From Bacillota bacterium (lineage in GTDB: Bacteria > Bacillota > Sulfobacillia > JAJYWN01 > JAJZPE01): a stretch of DNA of 53,485 nucleotides. Each line of letters starts with the position of its first letter. Position 1 is the first letter of the stretch. Positions 15,523 to 24,049 of the stretch are shown in pieces. The DNA lies in NCBI GenBank assembly GCA_036504675.1, contig DASXUT010000004.1, positions 1 to 53,485 of the forward strand, in the 5' to 3' direction. The notes under the pieces are model-generated. The model worked only from the letters and a program-made list of their open reading frames with translations, did not search any database and was not told where the DNA came from. A program made the translations under genes and the position numbers.

Positions 15523-15559
15523 GGGAAAGGGGGACGACCTCTCGGTCCTCCCCCTTCCC
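15523..15559 (-). terminator. Hairpin terminator or attenuator after pspA
   Basis: On the minus strand GGGAAGGGGGAGGACC (15559-15544) pairs with GGTCGTCCCCCTTTCCC (15539-15523) across GAGA. The tail TCATTTCG is poor in T, so termination may be partial, allowing readthrough into the DUF4932 gene. Confidence 0.5.
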
Positions 15560-15564
15560 TGCCT

Positions 15565-16236
15565 TCAGACCCCGGCCTTGCCCGACCGCTTGACCTTCAG
15601 CTCGGCCAGTTGCCGGTCGAGCAAGTCGTCCTTCTCGAGCTTGGCGAATTTCTCCTCGAGCGACTCCTGGTGCATCTCCTGGGTCGCTTGAGCCTTTAGT
15701 TCGATATCGGTGATCTTCTCTTCCATCCGCCGGAAGGTGCTCAGGGGATCGGTACCAGAAATCCTGGCCCGACTCTCGGCCACCCGCTTGCCGGTCAGGG
15801 CCCGGCGGTTCTGGGCGATGAGAAGGTCCTTCTTCGCCTCGGCCTCGGTGATCTTCGCTTCCAGGCCGGACAGGGCCTGCTTGAGCACCTGGACCTGCTG
15901 TTTCTGTTCCTCCCACTGTTGCTTGAACCCGTCGGCGATGGCCTGGTGCGCGTTGCGCCGTTCCAGGGCTCCCTTGGCCAAGTCGTCCTGAGCCTTGTCG
16001 ACGGCCAACCCGGCCTTGTCTTCCCACTCTCTGGCCGCCTGGACGTTCTCGCCGTGACGCTTCTCCAGCTTCCGCTCGTCCGCGATGGCGATGGCCACCT
16101 GGGTCTTGACCTGGATCAACTGGTTCTGCATGTCGAGGAGGACCTGCTTGATCATCTTCTCCGGATCTTCGGCCCGATCGATCAGGTCGTTGAGATTGGC
16201 GCGGATCAGCGTGCTGACTCTTTCCAATAGGTTCAC
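15565..16236 (-). CDS. pspA: PspA/IM30-family phage-shock protein
   Basis: The 223-residue, almost entirely helical protein matches PspA/LiaH/Vipp1. It has an N-terminal amphipathic LLERVSTLIRANLNDLIDRA, then EDPEKMIKQVLLDMQNQL and coiled coils rich in K, E, Q and A through LALVDKAQDDLAKGALERR-like repeats and LIAQNRRALTGKRVAE. These proteins form ESCRT-III-like scaffolds that stabilise damaged membranes. The GTG at 16236 follows GGAGGGAAGAAGG. Location directly behind flotillin and NfeD suggests that the three act together at the membrane. Confidence 0.9.
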   Translation of the reverse strand: MNLLERVSTLIRANLNDLIDRAEDPEKMIKQVLLDMQNQLIQVKTQVAIAIADERKLEKRHGENVQAAREWEDKAGLAVDKAQDDLAKGALERRNAHQAIADGFKQQWEEQKQQVQVLKQALSGLEAKITEAEAKKDLLIAQNRRALTGKRVAESRARISGTDPLSTFRRMEEKITDIELKAQATQEMHQESLEEKFAKLEKDDLLDRQLAELKVKRSGKAGV

Positions 16237-16306
16237 CCTTCTTCCCTCCTTTGCCTGGGATAAGGGGGCCACTCGACCTGTGGTGTCGGCCTTTTCTAAA
16301 GGGTCC

Positions 16307-17812
16307 TTACTCCTTCGGGGCGGTCCTGGCGGCCTTCTCGACGGTCGCGGCGACCTGAGCCTTGGCTGAGTCGTCCTTTGCTCCCCCGATCGCCTTGCCG
16401 ATGGCCGGCACCTGGCTGAGGAGGTCGGCGATCTTGATCCCAGCAAGGGCCTCGAAGAGCGGTGGGACCTGAGTGATCATCTTGGCGATGTCGCCGGTGA
16501 CCTTCGAGGCGCCGGCGGCCTCGCCGTCGTTGGAGAGGATGACGATCTTCTCCGTCTTGGCCAGCGGTTCGGCCATGTTCTTGACCACTTCGGGGAACCC
16601 GGTGAGGAGCTTGTCGAGGATGGCCGCTTGGCCATAGTGCTGGAAGGCGGCCGCCTTGACCTGCATCGCGTCGGCCTCAGCCTCGCCCTTGGCCCGGATG
16701 ATCTCGGCCTCGGCGTTGCCCTTCAGCCGGATGACGTCGGCGTCGGCCTGGCCCTGGAGCTTGACCGCCTCAGCCTGGCCTTCAGCCTCGGTTATCGCCT
16801 GCTTGGCGGTGGCCAGGGCGATGGTCTCCACCCGTTGCCGCTCGATCTCGGCCGACTTCAGGACGGTGGCGATCAGCTCGCGCTCCCGGCGCTGAATCTC
16901 GGCATCCTGGACCTTGATCTGCTCTTCCTTCTGGACCCGCTCGATCCGGACTTGTTCAGCCATGACCTGTTGCTGCATCACGTTGGCCTGGATGTCGTAG
17001 GCCTTGTCGGCCTGGGCCTGCTGCTTGCGGACGGACGTGTCGTAGTCGGCCTTCTTCAGGGCCAGGTCCTTCTGGGCCTCGGCCTGGCGGGTCTGGGAAG
17101 CGTTCTCGACGATCGACCGTTCCTGATCGGCCTTGGCCTTGGCCGTGGCCGCCTCGAGGCTGGTCTCGGCGCGGCGGACGGCGGTGTCCCGCTCGGCCTC
17201 GGCGATGGCGATGTCGGCCGCCTTCTTGATTCGAGCCACGTCCGGCTTGCCCATGTTGATGATGTACTCGTTCTTGTCGCGGACCTCTTTGATGGTGAAG
17301 GAGATGACCTCGAGCCCCATCTTGTTCATGTCGTCGGCGCAGGTGGTCCGCATCTTATCGGCGACCATCTCGGGCTCCTTGACGATCTCTTCCACCGAGA
17401 GCTGACCGACGATGCCCCGGAGGTGGCCCTCCATGACCAACCGGATCAGGGCCTCCCGCTCCTCGGGCCGCTTGGTCAGGAACTGCTCGGCCGCCGTCCG
17501 GACACTCTCCGGGTCGGACCTGACCTTGATCTGGGTGACCGATTCGACGTTGACGCCCACCCCTTGCTTGGTGAACAGGTCCTGCTGCGGGGCGACGTCA
17601 AAGGACATCAACTCGAGGGACAGTTCCCGGCAGCTCTGGATCATCGGCCAGACGATGGCCCCGCCCCCTTGGACGATGCGGGTGCCGCCGAAGCCGTAGA
17701 TGATCAAGGCCTGGTTTGGCCCGACCTTCCGGAACATGCTCGACAGCAAGGCCAGGATGAAAAGCAGACCGACGACGAGCAGCCCGGAGATGATCAACAC
17801 GGTGTTGAACAA
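16307..17812 (-). CDS. floT: Flotillin-like SPFH-domain protein (FloT/YuaG type)
   Basis: This protein of 501 residues has an N-terminal membrane anchor (VLIISGLLVVGLLFILALLS). An SPFH domain (about residues 30-200) includes GPNQALIIYGFGGTRIV and GVGVNVESVTQIKV, and a long coiled coil is rich in EA repeats such as EAERDTAVRRAETSLEAA and GEAEADAMQVKAAAFQ. The order equals B. subtilis YuaG/FloT. It oligomerises in functional membrane microdomains. The gene begins seven bases after the NfeD stop, as in yuaF-floT operons. Confidence 0.92.
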   Translation of the reverse strand: MFNTVLIISGLLVVGLLFILALLSSMFRKVGPNQALIIYGFGGTRIVQGGGAIVWPMIQSCRELSLELMSFDVAPQQDLFTKQGVGVNVESVTQIKVRSDPESVRTAAEQFLTKRPEEREALIRLVMEGHLRGIVGQLSVEEIVKEPEMVADKMRTTCADDMNKMGLEVISFTIKEVRDKNEYIINMGKPDVARIKKAADIAIAEAERDTAVRRAETSLEAATAKAKADQERSIVENASQTRQAEAQKDLALKKADYDTSVRKQQAQADKAYDIQANVMQQQVMAEQVRIERVQKEEQIKVQDAEIQRRERELIATVLKSAEIERQRVETIALATAKQAITEAEGQAEAVKLQGQADADVIRLKGNAEAEIIRAKGEAEADAMQVKAAAFQHYGQAAILDKLLTGFPEVVKNMAEPLAKTEKIVILSNDGEAAGASKVTGDIAKMITQVPPLFEALAGIKIADLLSQVPAIGKAIGGAKDDSAKAQVAATVEKAARTAPKE

Positions 17813-17819
17813 ACCTGCG

Positions 17820-18533
17820 TCACTCCTCTCTCTTGTCTTCCTTGTCTTTGACGAACTCTGACCAGGGTTGGATCACGGCCAGGCCGTTGACGTAACCGGT
17901 GATGACCACTTCTTCGCCCCGTTTGATCGCCCGGCCGTCCTCGGCCCGGGCTCCCGACGTCCGCCGGGTCCCGGCCAGCGAGTAGACGATCTCGCCGGCC
18001 CCTCCCTGGCGGATCGTGGAGGTCACTTTGGCGATGGTCCCGGGGAGGTAGTAGTCATCCGGGTCGAGCACCCGCTGCCCCGGCAGGAGGAACTTGGCCA
18101 GGAAAAAGAAGACGATGCTCGCCCCGACCAGACCACCGCCGACGGCGACGAACGCCACCATCAAGGCCACCAGCCGCGAGTAGACGTGGAGTAGGTAGCC
18201 GATACCCCCGAACCAGGTGACGAAGGACATCACGGTCCCGAAGTTGAAGGGCGAGATCGCCGTCTCGGCTCCGTGAGCCAAGCCGCCGTGGACTCCGTCC
18301 GCACCGTGGGCCCCGTCACCAAGATGGACCCCATGCCCGCCCACATCGCCAAGGTGACCGACGTCCGCGACGTGCCCGCCGACTTGGCCGCCGAAGTCGT
18401 GGCCCCCGAGGTCGACGTGGGGGGCATGGGGAAGGTGAAGGCTCAAATCGAAGAAGCCGAAGAGGAACGAGATGGCCGACAGGCCAAAGCCGACCAGAAA
18501 ACAGACCATGTAGAAGGCGCTTAGGGTGTCCAT
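17820..18533 (-). CDS. NfeD-like (YuaF type) membrane protein with a histidine-rich loop
   Basis: The 237-residue protein has a first helix (YMVCFLVGFGLSAISFLFGFF), a glycine/histidine-rich stretch at about residues 33-90, two more helices, and a C-terminal OB-fold-like domain (GTIAKVTSTIRQGGAGEIVY, RGEEVVITGYVNGLAVIQP) typical of NfeD proteins paired with flotillin. The rich loop holds eleven histidines in about 56 residues, in repeats such as GGHVADVGHLGD and VHLGDGAHGADGVH, which is not usual for YuaF and could bind metal. The position immediately upstream of floT supports the assignment. Confidence 0.85.
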   Translation of the reverse strand: MDTLSAFYMVCFLVGFGLSAISFLFGFFDLSLHLPHAPHVDLGGHDFGGQVGGHVADVGHLGDVGGHGVHLGDGAHGADGVHGGLAHGAETAISPFNFGTVMSFVTWFGGIGYLLHVYSRLVALMVAFVAVGGGLVGASIVFFFLAKFLLPGQRVLDPDDYYLPGTIAKVTSTIRQGGAGEIVYSLAGTRRTSGARAEDGRAIKRGEEVVITGYVNGLAVIQPWSEFVKDKEDKREE

Positions 18534-18577
18534 TCAAAACACTCCCTTTTTCAGGGGGCGGCTCGGTGGCCGGCCCG

Positions 18578-19132
18578 TCACTCCTTCAGCACGTCCAAGA
18601 GGTCCTTGGCCACTTCGGGGAGCTCGGTAAGTCTCCGGAGCAGGCATAGATAGGTCGCCGGGTCCTCGGCCTCGGCCAGCTTCAGCAGGGCTGCCTGGAC
18701 CCCGGCCCCCAGTTCCGGATGCTGCGCCGCGCTCTTGAGCCACCCGCGCAAAGCGTCGTCGTCGCCGGGGCCGGTCAGGGGCTCGTCTTTCCCGGCGCTC
18801 GGCGGCTCACGCGCGGTCGAAGCCGCGGGCGCCCCCGCGGCCCCGGCGGGCCCCAAGAGTGGCCCGGTTCGGAGCTCTTCCTGATAATCCTCGGGATCGC
18901 TGACCAGGTAGCCGGGATGGACCTTGAAGAACTGCGCCAGCAGGTTCCTCGTGGTCATCGTCATGTGCTCCCTGGCTCCCGATTCCAGTTGCGACAGATA
19001 GGCCTGACTGATCGTCTTGCCCAGGCTTTCTTCCATCAACCGGACGGCCTCCGCCTGGGTCAATGCCCTGTCCTTGCCTCGAACAAGACCTTCGACCAGC
19101 CGCAGATGCTTGAGCTTGTCGGCGAGCCGCAT
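18578..19132 (-). CDS. Xre-family regulator heading the flotillin operon
   Basis: This 184-residue protein has an N-terminal helix-turn-helix (KLKHLRLVEGLVRGKDRALT, SLGKTISQAYLSQLESGARE, TTRNLLAQFFKVHPGYL). A disordered Ala/Pro/Gly-rich linker and a helical C-terminal domain ending RRLTELPEVAKDLLDVLKE follow. The ATG at 19132 is preferred because GGAG precedes it at good distance. A strong promoter with two identical dyads lies just upstream. The arrangement points to autoregulation and control of the NfeD, flotillin and PspA genes behind it. Confidence 0.8.
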   Translation of the reverse strand: MRLADKLKHLRLVEGLVRGKDRALTQAEAVRLMEESLGKTISQAYLSQLESGAREHMTMTTRNLLAQFFKVHPGYLVSDPEDYQEELRTGPLLGPAGAAGAPAASTAREPPSAGKDEPLTGPGDDDALRGWLKSAAQHPELGAGVQAALLKLAEAEDPATYLCLLRRLTELPEVAKDLLDVLKE

Positions 19133-19223
19133 CGCGGTTTCTCCACTTCCCGTCACGCTTGACCTATGGCCGGCTGCTGTTCACTCTTGGGCAGGCGATT
19201 GGCACGGGTCACCCGCCGGCCCA

Positions 19224-19253
19224 AGTATAGCAGATTGCTAAGAAGAATGTCAA
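19224..19253 (-). promoter_or_regulatory. Promoter of the Xre/NfeD/flotillin/PspA operon
   Basis: On the minus strand TTGACA (19248-19253) and TATACT (19224-19229) are separated by 18 bases. Both hexamers are close to consensus, making this one of the clearest sigma-A-type promoters in the window. Confidence 0.75.
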
Positions 19254-19275
19254 GCGATTTTAGCAATCTGCTATA
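19226..19275. promoter_or_regulatory. Twin dyad operators flanking the -35 box
   Basis: TATAGCAGATTGCTAA (19226-19241) and TTAGCAATCTGCTATA (19260-19275) are perfect inverted copies over 16 bases. Each contains the smaller dyad TAGCA-N3-TGCTA (19228-19240 and 19261-19273). The centres are 33 bases apart, about three helical turns. One site overlaps the -10 side and the other lies just upstream of the -35 box. This is a typical repressor layout, most likely for the Xre protein encoded downstream. Confidence 0.7.
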
Positions 19276-19317
19276 TCAGCGGCGAGGACGGGCCCTCCGG
19301 CCGCCCCCGCCCATCGC

Positions 19318-21420
19318 TCACCCGATCCTGATCCTGGCGTCCACCGCCCGGCACCCCTGGCCTTCCGGGAAGGCCAGGAGGGGGTTGACATCGATCTCGC
19401 TGATCTCCTCATTCTCAGCCACCAGGACGGACAACCTCAGGAGGGCCTCGACGACGGCGCCGAGGTCGACCGGCGGCCGCCCCCGGACTCCGCGGAGGAC
19501 CTCGTAGCCACGAATCGACCGGACCATCCTCTCGGCTTCGGTTCGCGACAGAGGAGCCAGGCCTATGGCCACATCCTTAAGAACCTCGGTAAAGATGCCA
19601 CCCAGCCCGAACAGGACGATCGGGCCGAAGGCCGCATCCCGCTTGGCCCCGAGGATCAACTCCTGGCCGCCAGTGAGGTAGCTTTGGACCAAGACTCCCT
19701 CGGGCGAGGCCCCCACCCGTTCGACCGCGCGGATGACCTCGGCGAAGGCCGCCGTCACGGCCTCTTCCCCGGTCAGGTCCAAGCGGATGACCCCGGCTTC
19801 GGACTTGTGGACCAGACCCCTGGCGAGGGCCTTGAGGGCCACCGGGTAGCCGATGGCCGCGGACGCCGCCGCGGCCTCCTCGGCCGTTCGGACCGCCCGC
19901 CAAGGCGCCGCCGGCAGGCCGTAGGCCTCGATGACGGAGAAACTCTCGGCCCCGAGGAAGGCCCCCCGGGGCGCTGCCGTGATGACCCGCCGGACGGCCG
20001 CCCGATCAACGTCGGCGAAAGTGGCCGGTCCCTCCGGCGCGCGCCCCTGAATCTTTCCATAGTACTGGTAGAGCCTGGCGAGGGCCCGGACGGCCCGCTC
20101 CGGAGACCCGTAGACGGCCGTCCTCCGGCTCTCTTCGGCCGACCGGGCGGTCGCCTCGGCCCCGGCCCCATAGAGCCACCAGACGATGGGCTTGTCTCGC
20201 CTGGACTCGGCGGAGGCCTTGAGGAAGGGCGTAACGTCCAGGGACGGGAACGGAAATGACCCGCCGATGGCCAGCACCGCGTCGACGTTCGGGTCGCCGA
20301 CGGCGGCGTTGAAGATGTCCATGAAGATCTGGGGATAAAACTTGCCGATGGCAGCCGGCCAGACATCGAGGGGGTTGGCCGGAGGCATCCAGGTCGGGTA
20401 GATCTCCGCCAGCTTGGCCAGCGTCGGCCCGGTGAACTCGGCCAATTGCAGCCCGTATTTCTCGCAGGCATCGACGGCCATGATTCCGCCACCTCCGGTG
20501 GTGGTGACGATGGCCACCCGCGGACCGCGGAGGGGAGGCAGATGGATGAAGGCCTTGACCGCGTCGTCGAGATCGTCGACGTCCTCCAGCTGGATGATCC
20601 CAGCCCCCCGGAAGGCAGCCTCGTAGACCTGGTACTCGCCGGCCAGCGAGCCGCTGTGCGAGCCGGCCGTGGCCGCCCCGATCTTGCTCCGGCCGGTCTT
20701 CAGGGCGAGGACCGGTTTTTTGGGCGTGATCCGGCGGGCCAGGTCGTAGACCACCCGCCCATCCTTGATTCCTTCGACATGCATGGCGATCAGCCCGGTC
20801 CGCTCGTCCTCGCCCAGGTAACGCAGGGCCTCGTAGAAACCGAGGTCGGCCGAGTTGGCCACGTCCACGCCCAGGCCCAGCCCGACCGTGGGGCCCAGGT
20901 CGAGGGCGATGAAGAACCCCGTCTGACAGATGACGCTGGCCGGCAGGGGTTGCCGGCGGACGATCGGCATGAACGAACTGGAAAACCGGTCGAAGATGTT
21001 CAGGGTGCCCAGGGTGTTCGGTCCCATCAGGCGGATCCCCGCCCGCCGGGCCTCGGCCATGAACTCCTCCTGCAGCCGGGCGCCGACCTCGTCGGCCTCG
21101 CCGAAGCCCTGGGTCACCAGGACCACTGCCTTGATCCCCTTCTCGCCGCATTCTCGCACAGCCCTTGGCACCAATTCCCTGGGGAGGGTGATGATCGCCT
21201 GGTCCGGGACTTCCGGTAGGTCCAGGGCCGAAGGATAGCACTTGAGGCCAAGGATCTGATCGGCCTTCGGGTTGACCGGGTACAGCCGCCCCGGGTAGCC
21301 CATGTTCACCAGGTTGTCAAGGATGTTGAACGCGCCCTCGCCCGTCGCTCTTGATACTCCGATGATGGCTACGGATTTTGGGTTGAAGAAGAGCTCCATG
21401 AGCTTCGGGTCATAGGCCAT
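19318..21420 (-). CDS. Acyl-CoA synthetase, ADP-forming (fused alpha and beta subunits)
   Basis: The 700-residue protein has the full domain order of NDP-forming acyl-CoA synthetases: a CoA-binding Rossmann domain (NPKSVAIIGVSR, PVNPKADQILGLKCYPS), a succinyl-CoA ligase-like domain with the phosphohistidine loop TAGSHSGSLAGE near residue 260, and a C-terminal ATP-grasp domain (AIGYPVALKALARGLVHKSE, GGQELILGAKRDAAFGP, EIDVNPLLAF). It interconverts acyl-CoA, ADP and phosphate with the free acid, CoA and ATP, and would fit energy conservation from acyl-CoA made by the enzymes at 37-47 kb. It ends 42 bases before the flotillin promoter region. Confidence 0.88.
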   Translation of the reverse strand: MAYDPKLMELFFNPKSVAIIGVSRATGEGAFNILDNLVNMGYPGRLYPVNPKADQILGLKCYPSALDLPEVPDQAIITLPRELVPRAVRECGEKGIKAVVLVTQGFGEADEVGARLQEEFMAEARRAGIRLMGPNTLGTLNIFDRFSSSFMPIVRRQPLPASVICQTGFFIALDLGPTVGLGLGVDVANSADLGFYEALRYLGEDERTGLIAMHVEGIKDGRVVYDLARRITPKKPVLALKTGRSKIGAATAGSHSGSLAGEYQVYEAAFRGAGIIQLEDVDDLDDAVKAFIHLPPLRGPRVAIVTTTGGGGIMAVDACEKYGLQLAEFTGPTLAKLAEIYPTWMPPANPLDVWPAAIGKFYPQIFMDIFNAAVGDPNVDAVLAIGGSFPFPSLDVTPFLKASAESRRDKPIVWWLYGAGAEATARSAEESRRTAVYGSPERAVRALARLYQYYGKIQGRAPEGPATFADVDRAAVRRVITAAPRGAFLGAESFSVIEAYGLPAAPWRAVRTAEEAAAASAAIGYPVALKALARGLVHKSEAGVIRLDLTGEEAVTAAFAEVIRAVERVGASPEGVLVQSYLTGGQELILGAKRDAAFGPIVLFGLGGIFTEVLKDVAIGLAPLSRTEAERMVRSIRGYEVLRGVRGRPPVDLGAVVEALLRLSVLVAENEEISEIDVNPLLAFPEGQGCRAVDARIRIG

Positions 21421-21756
21421 TACCCGAGCGGTTGCCGTGACTACGCACCCCCTGCGGATTGGGTATTAGCTCCACGACCGATGGATTTTTCCGAGACCCG
21501 CGGCTCCGTGGTCAGCGTCCGGATGCCCAACCCCCCCCCCAGGGTGGACGGATTCTCCCCGGCCGTCCCGACTTCCTATCGAACGGCGGCGGTTTGGTGG
21601 GGCGGGCGAAAAGCTGTCGAACAGCGATGGTGGAACCCGAGAAAAACGGGGAAAACCTTTCGACATGGCCGGCCATCGGCAGGAGACGAGACCCGCGCGG
21701 CGAACGCTTGTTCGTATGACTGATGATGGCCCCCCTATCCGTCAAGGAGGTGCACC
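21421..21756. other. Gap between divergent genes with a C10 tract
   Basis: I see no gene here. The stretch holds a run of ten C residues (21531-21540) followed by AGGGTGG, and must contain the promoters of the divergent acyl-CoA synthetase and DinB-like genes, none of which is clear enough to place. Confidence 0.4.
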
Positions 21757-22215
21757 ATGGATTCCAAGATTCTGCTTCACCGGTGGGAACAAAGCCGGGC
21801 GGCCTTCCGCAAGCTGGCTGAAGGCATTCCGCCCGGGAAAGAGGGCTTCCGGCCGACTCCCGAGACCATGTCCCTGGTCGAGCTGGTCCTCCACGTGGCA
21901 TCGGCCGAGAAGACGGCCGTCGACGCGCTGACCGTCATGCCGGGTCAGTGGAAATGGGAGACCGGCCTCGACGCGAAGCACTACCCGACCATCGACCAGG
22001 CCCTCGACGCCCTGGACCGGCAGAGTGGCGAGACTCGCAAGTACCTGGCCGCCTTGAGTGACGATGACGTGGCCTCCCGGGTCAGGACCCCGTGGGCCGA
22101 GACGACCATTGAAGACCTCTTCTACGACTGGATCATCCACGAGGTCCACCATCGGGGCAACCTCATCACCACTCTGAGACTGGCCGGAGTCAAGCCCGCC
22201 AGCGTCTACGTCTGA
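21757..22215 (+). CDS. DinB/YfiT-family four-helix metal-binding protein
   Basis: The 152-residue protein fits the DinB superfamily, with a histidine in LVELVLHVASAEKTA near residue 49 and the paired ligand motif DWIIHEVHHRGNLITTL near residues 128-145, which together form the three-histidine metal site. Members include thiol-dependent transferases using bacillithiol or mycothiol, and many uncharacterised ones. The ATG has a near-perfect AAGGAGGT site. The gene ends shortly before a clear terminator and appears monocistronic. Confidence 0.85.
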   Translation: MDSKILLHRWEQSRAAFRKLAEGIPPGKEGFRPTPETMSLVELVLHVASAEKTAVDALTVMPGQWKWETGLDAKHYPTIDQALDALDRQSGETRKYLAALSDDDVASRVRTPWAETTIEDLFYDWIIHEVHHRGNLITTLRLAGVKPASVYV

Positions 22216-22292
22216 TCTGACGGCTCGCCGGCGCCTCGTCCTCGTCCCCCGCGACGTCCTCTGCGACGACAGGTTTCCGCGAAGCGAGAAAG

Positions 22293-22323
22293 CAGGCGCC
22301 TAACCTGTGGGCGCCTGTTTTCT
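22293..22323 (+). terminator. Terminator after the DinB-like gene
   Basis: CAGGCGCC (22293-22300) pairs with GGCGCCTG (22310-22317) and is followed by TTTTCTT. It also separates the DinB-like gene from the restriction-modification pair. Confidence 0.8.
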
Positions 22324-22405
22324 TGTGGATGCCGACCTCAAAGGCTGGCTTGAAGGAAAACTCTTGACTAGCTACGAATCCGAAAGAGAAGGGGTGGAGG
22401 CGGAC

Positions 22406-24049
22406 GTGGCCCTTTCGAGGCCAGAGAAGAAAACAACAGGGAGCTACTATACAGGCACTGCGGTGGCCCGGTTCCTGGCGTCTTGGGCAATCCGCGGAGC
22501 GACTGACCGAGTCTTGGAGCCCAGCTTCGGCGCGGGGGTCTTCCTTCAAGCGGCCGAGGAGAGGCTGCACGAGCTTGGCGGGGCTGGGACTATCGTTGGT
22601 GTTGACGTCGACACCGATGCCTGGCAGTTGGCGAGCCGCTCATTCAGTCGCGTGAAGCTCATAAACGAGGATTTCTTCATGGTTAGCCCCGCTTCGTTAG
22701 GGGCTTTTGACGCCGTGATCGGGAATCCGCCGTTCATCCGCCATCACTACTTCAACGGGGAAACCAGAAGCCGCGCCTTGAGACAGGTCAGCGACCTCGG
22801 GGTTAGAATCCCGGCTTTGGCAAGCGCTTGGGCCCCCTTCATAGTAATGGCGGCCAGTCACCTTACTCGCGGTGGACGGCTTGCCATGGTGGCGCCGCTC
22901 GAGCTTACCTATGCCAACTACGCTAGACCGGTCGTTGGATTTCTAGCTAGGTCCTTCTCAGCCATAACCTGCTTGACTTTCGAAGAACCCCTTTTCCCAC
23001 AGCTTAATGAAAGTACCGTGCTCCTACTGTGCGACGGCTTCGGTGGGTCTTCGCGGTCCGTGGAGATCCGCAGGCTGAGCTCGACCAAGGCCTTGGACAA
23101 CACCGTTTCGTCGCCGGGTCACCGGGTGAACGTCGATGATTGGGTGGACGGCTCCTTCCGAGCTAGGCTTGTTGACGTAGGCTCTGAGTGCGCCGAGCTT
23201 TACACGACACTTCTCAGCCGGCCTGAAGTAATATCTTTGGGTCGCTTTTTCGTCATCACAATCGGCTACGTGACAGGCGACAACTACTTCTTTCACCTTA
23301 CCGAGCAGGATGCCGTGAGAAAAGAAGTACCGTTCACCGATCTCACCCTGGCTGTTCGACGCAGTTCGGACCTCCTCCGGGCCGGCTTGTCGCTGGTCCC
23401 TGAGGACGCCCTGACGCTCCGCATGAATGGATCTCACTGGTTGTTCAACCCGGCTGACGGACTAGCTTCGGGCTCCGCCATTCACGTCCATGATGGCGAA
23501 AAGTCTGGGGTCATGAGTCGATTCAAGTGCCGGTCCCGGAGTCCATGGTACCGCGTTCCCGGCGTCCGCGTACCCGACATGCTTATGAGTGTCTTCAGCA
23601 GCGGTGGCCCAAGACTGGTCGAAAACCGCGCCGGGGTCGTTGCCGCGAACAGCGTCCTCACGCTAAGCGATCGCCCGGGCTCGAGAATCGACCATGAAGT
23701 CTTGGCGGCCTCATCCTTGACCAGCCTGGCCCAACTGGGCGCTGAGGTAGAGGGCCACGTCCTTGGGGGGGGAGCCCTCAAGTTCGAGCCATTCGAAGCC
23801 AAGAGGTGGGCTTTGCCAAGTGAGTGCGTCCTATCTCGCGATGAGCTAAAGCAAATTGATGTGGCCCTCAGGGCCGGAAGGCTTGTCGAAGCCCGGGACC
23901 TCGCCGACCAGTACGTTTTGGTCAGGGTTCTGGGGTTGGGCGTTGGTGAGCTAAACGCCCTTAGGCTGGGGCTTGGCAAGCTGAGAGCACTTCGCAAGCA
24001 TCGGAGGACAAACCGTGCTGGAACAGGGGATCCTCAAGGCGAGACCTAG
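22406..24049 (+). CDS. Type II DNA adenine-N6 methyltransferase (Eco57I/N6-MTase type)
   Basis: The 547-residue protein has the gamma-like order of N6-adenine methyltransferases: GSYYTGTAVARFLASW, then the SAM motif VLEPSFGAGVFL near residues 37-48, GVDVDTDAWQLA, and the catalytic DAVIGNPPFIRHHYF near residue 110. A long C-terminal target-recognition part follows. The GTG at 22406 is chosen because GGAGG lies five bases upstream. It modifies DNA so that the partner nuclease, whose start overlaps this gene by 35 bases, spares host DNA. Composition is more AT-rich than the neighbours, suggesting transfer. Confidence 0.85.
   Translation: MALSRPEKKTTGSYYTGTAVARFLASWAIRGATDRVLEPSFGAGVFLQAAEERLHELGGAGTIVGVDVDTDAWQLASRSFSRVKLINEDFFMVSPASLGAFDAVIGNPPFIRHHYFNGETRSRALRQVSDLGVRIPALASAWAPFIVMAASHLTRGGRLAMVAPLELTYANYARPVVGFLARSFSAITCLTFEEPLFPQLNESTVLLLCDGFGGSSRSVEIRRLSSTKALDNTVSSPGHRVNVDDWVDGSFRARLVDVGSECAELYTTLLSRPEVISLGRFFVITIGYVTGDNYFFHLTEQDAVRKEVPFTDLTLAVRRSSDLLRAGLSLVPEDALTLRMNGSHWLFNPADGLASGSAIHVHDGEKSGVMSRFKCRSRSPWYRVPGVRVPDMLMSVFSSGGPRLVENRAGVVAANSVLTLSDRPGSRIDHEVLAASSLTSLAQLGAEVEGHVLGGGALKFEPFEAKRWALPSECVLSRDELKQIDVALRAGRLVEARDLADQYVLVRVLGLGVGELNALRLGLGKLRALRKHRRTNRAGTGDPQGET

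Noticed and set aside
21531-21540. C10 tract as a phase-variable switch
   Set aside because: It lies in a gap with no frame or recognisable promoter spacing that slippage would alter.
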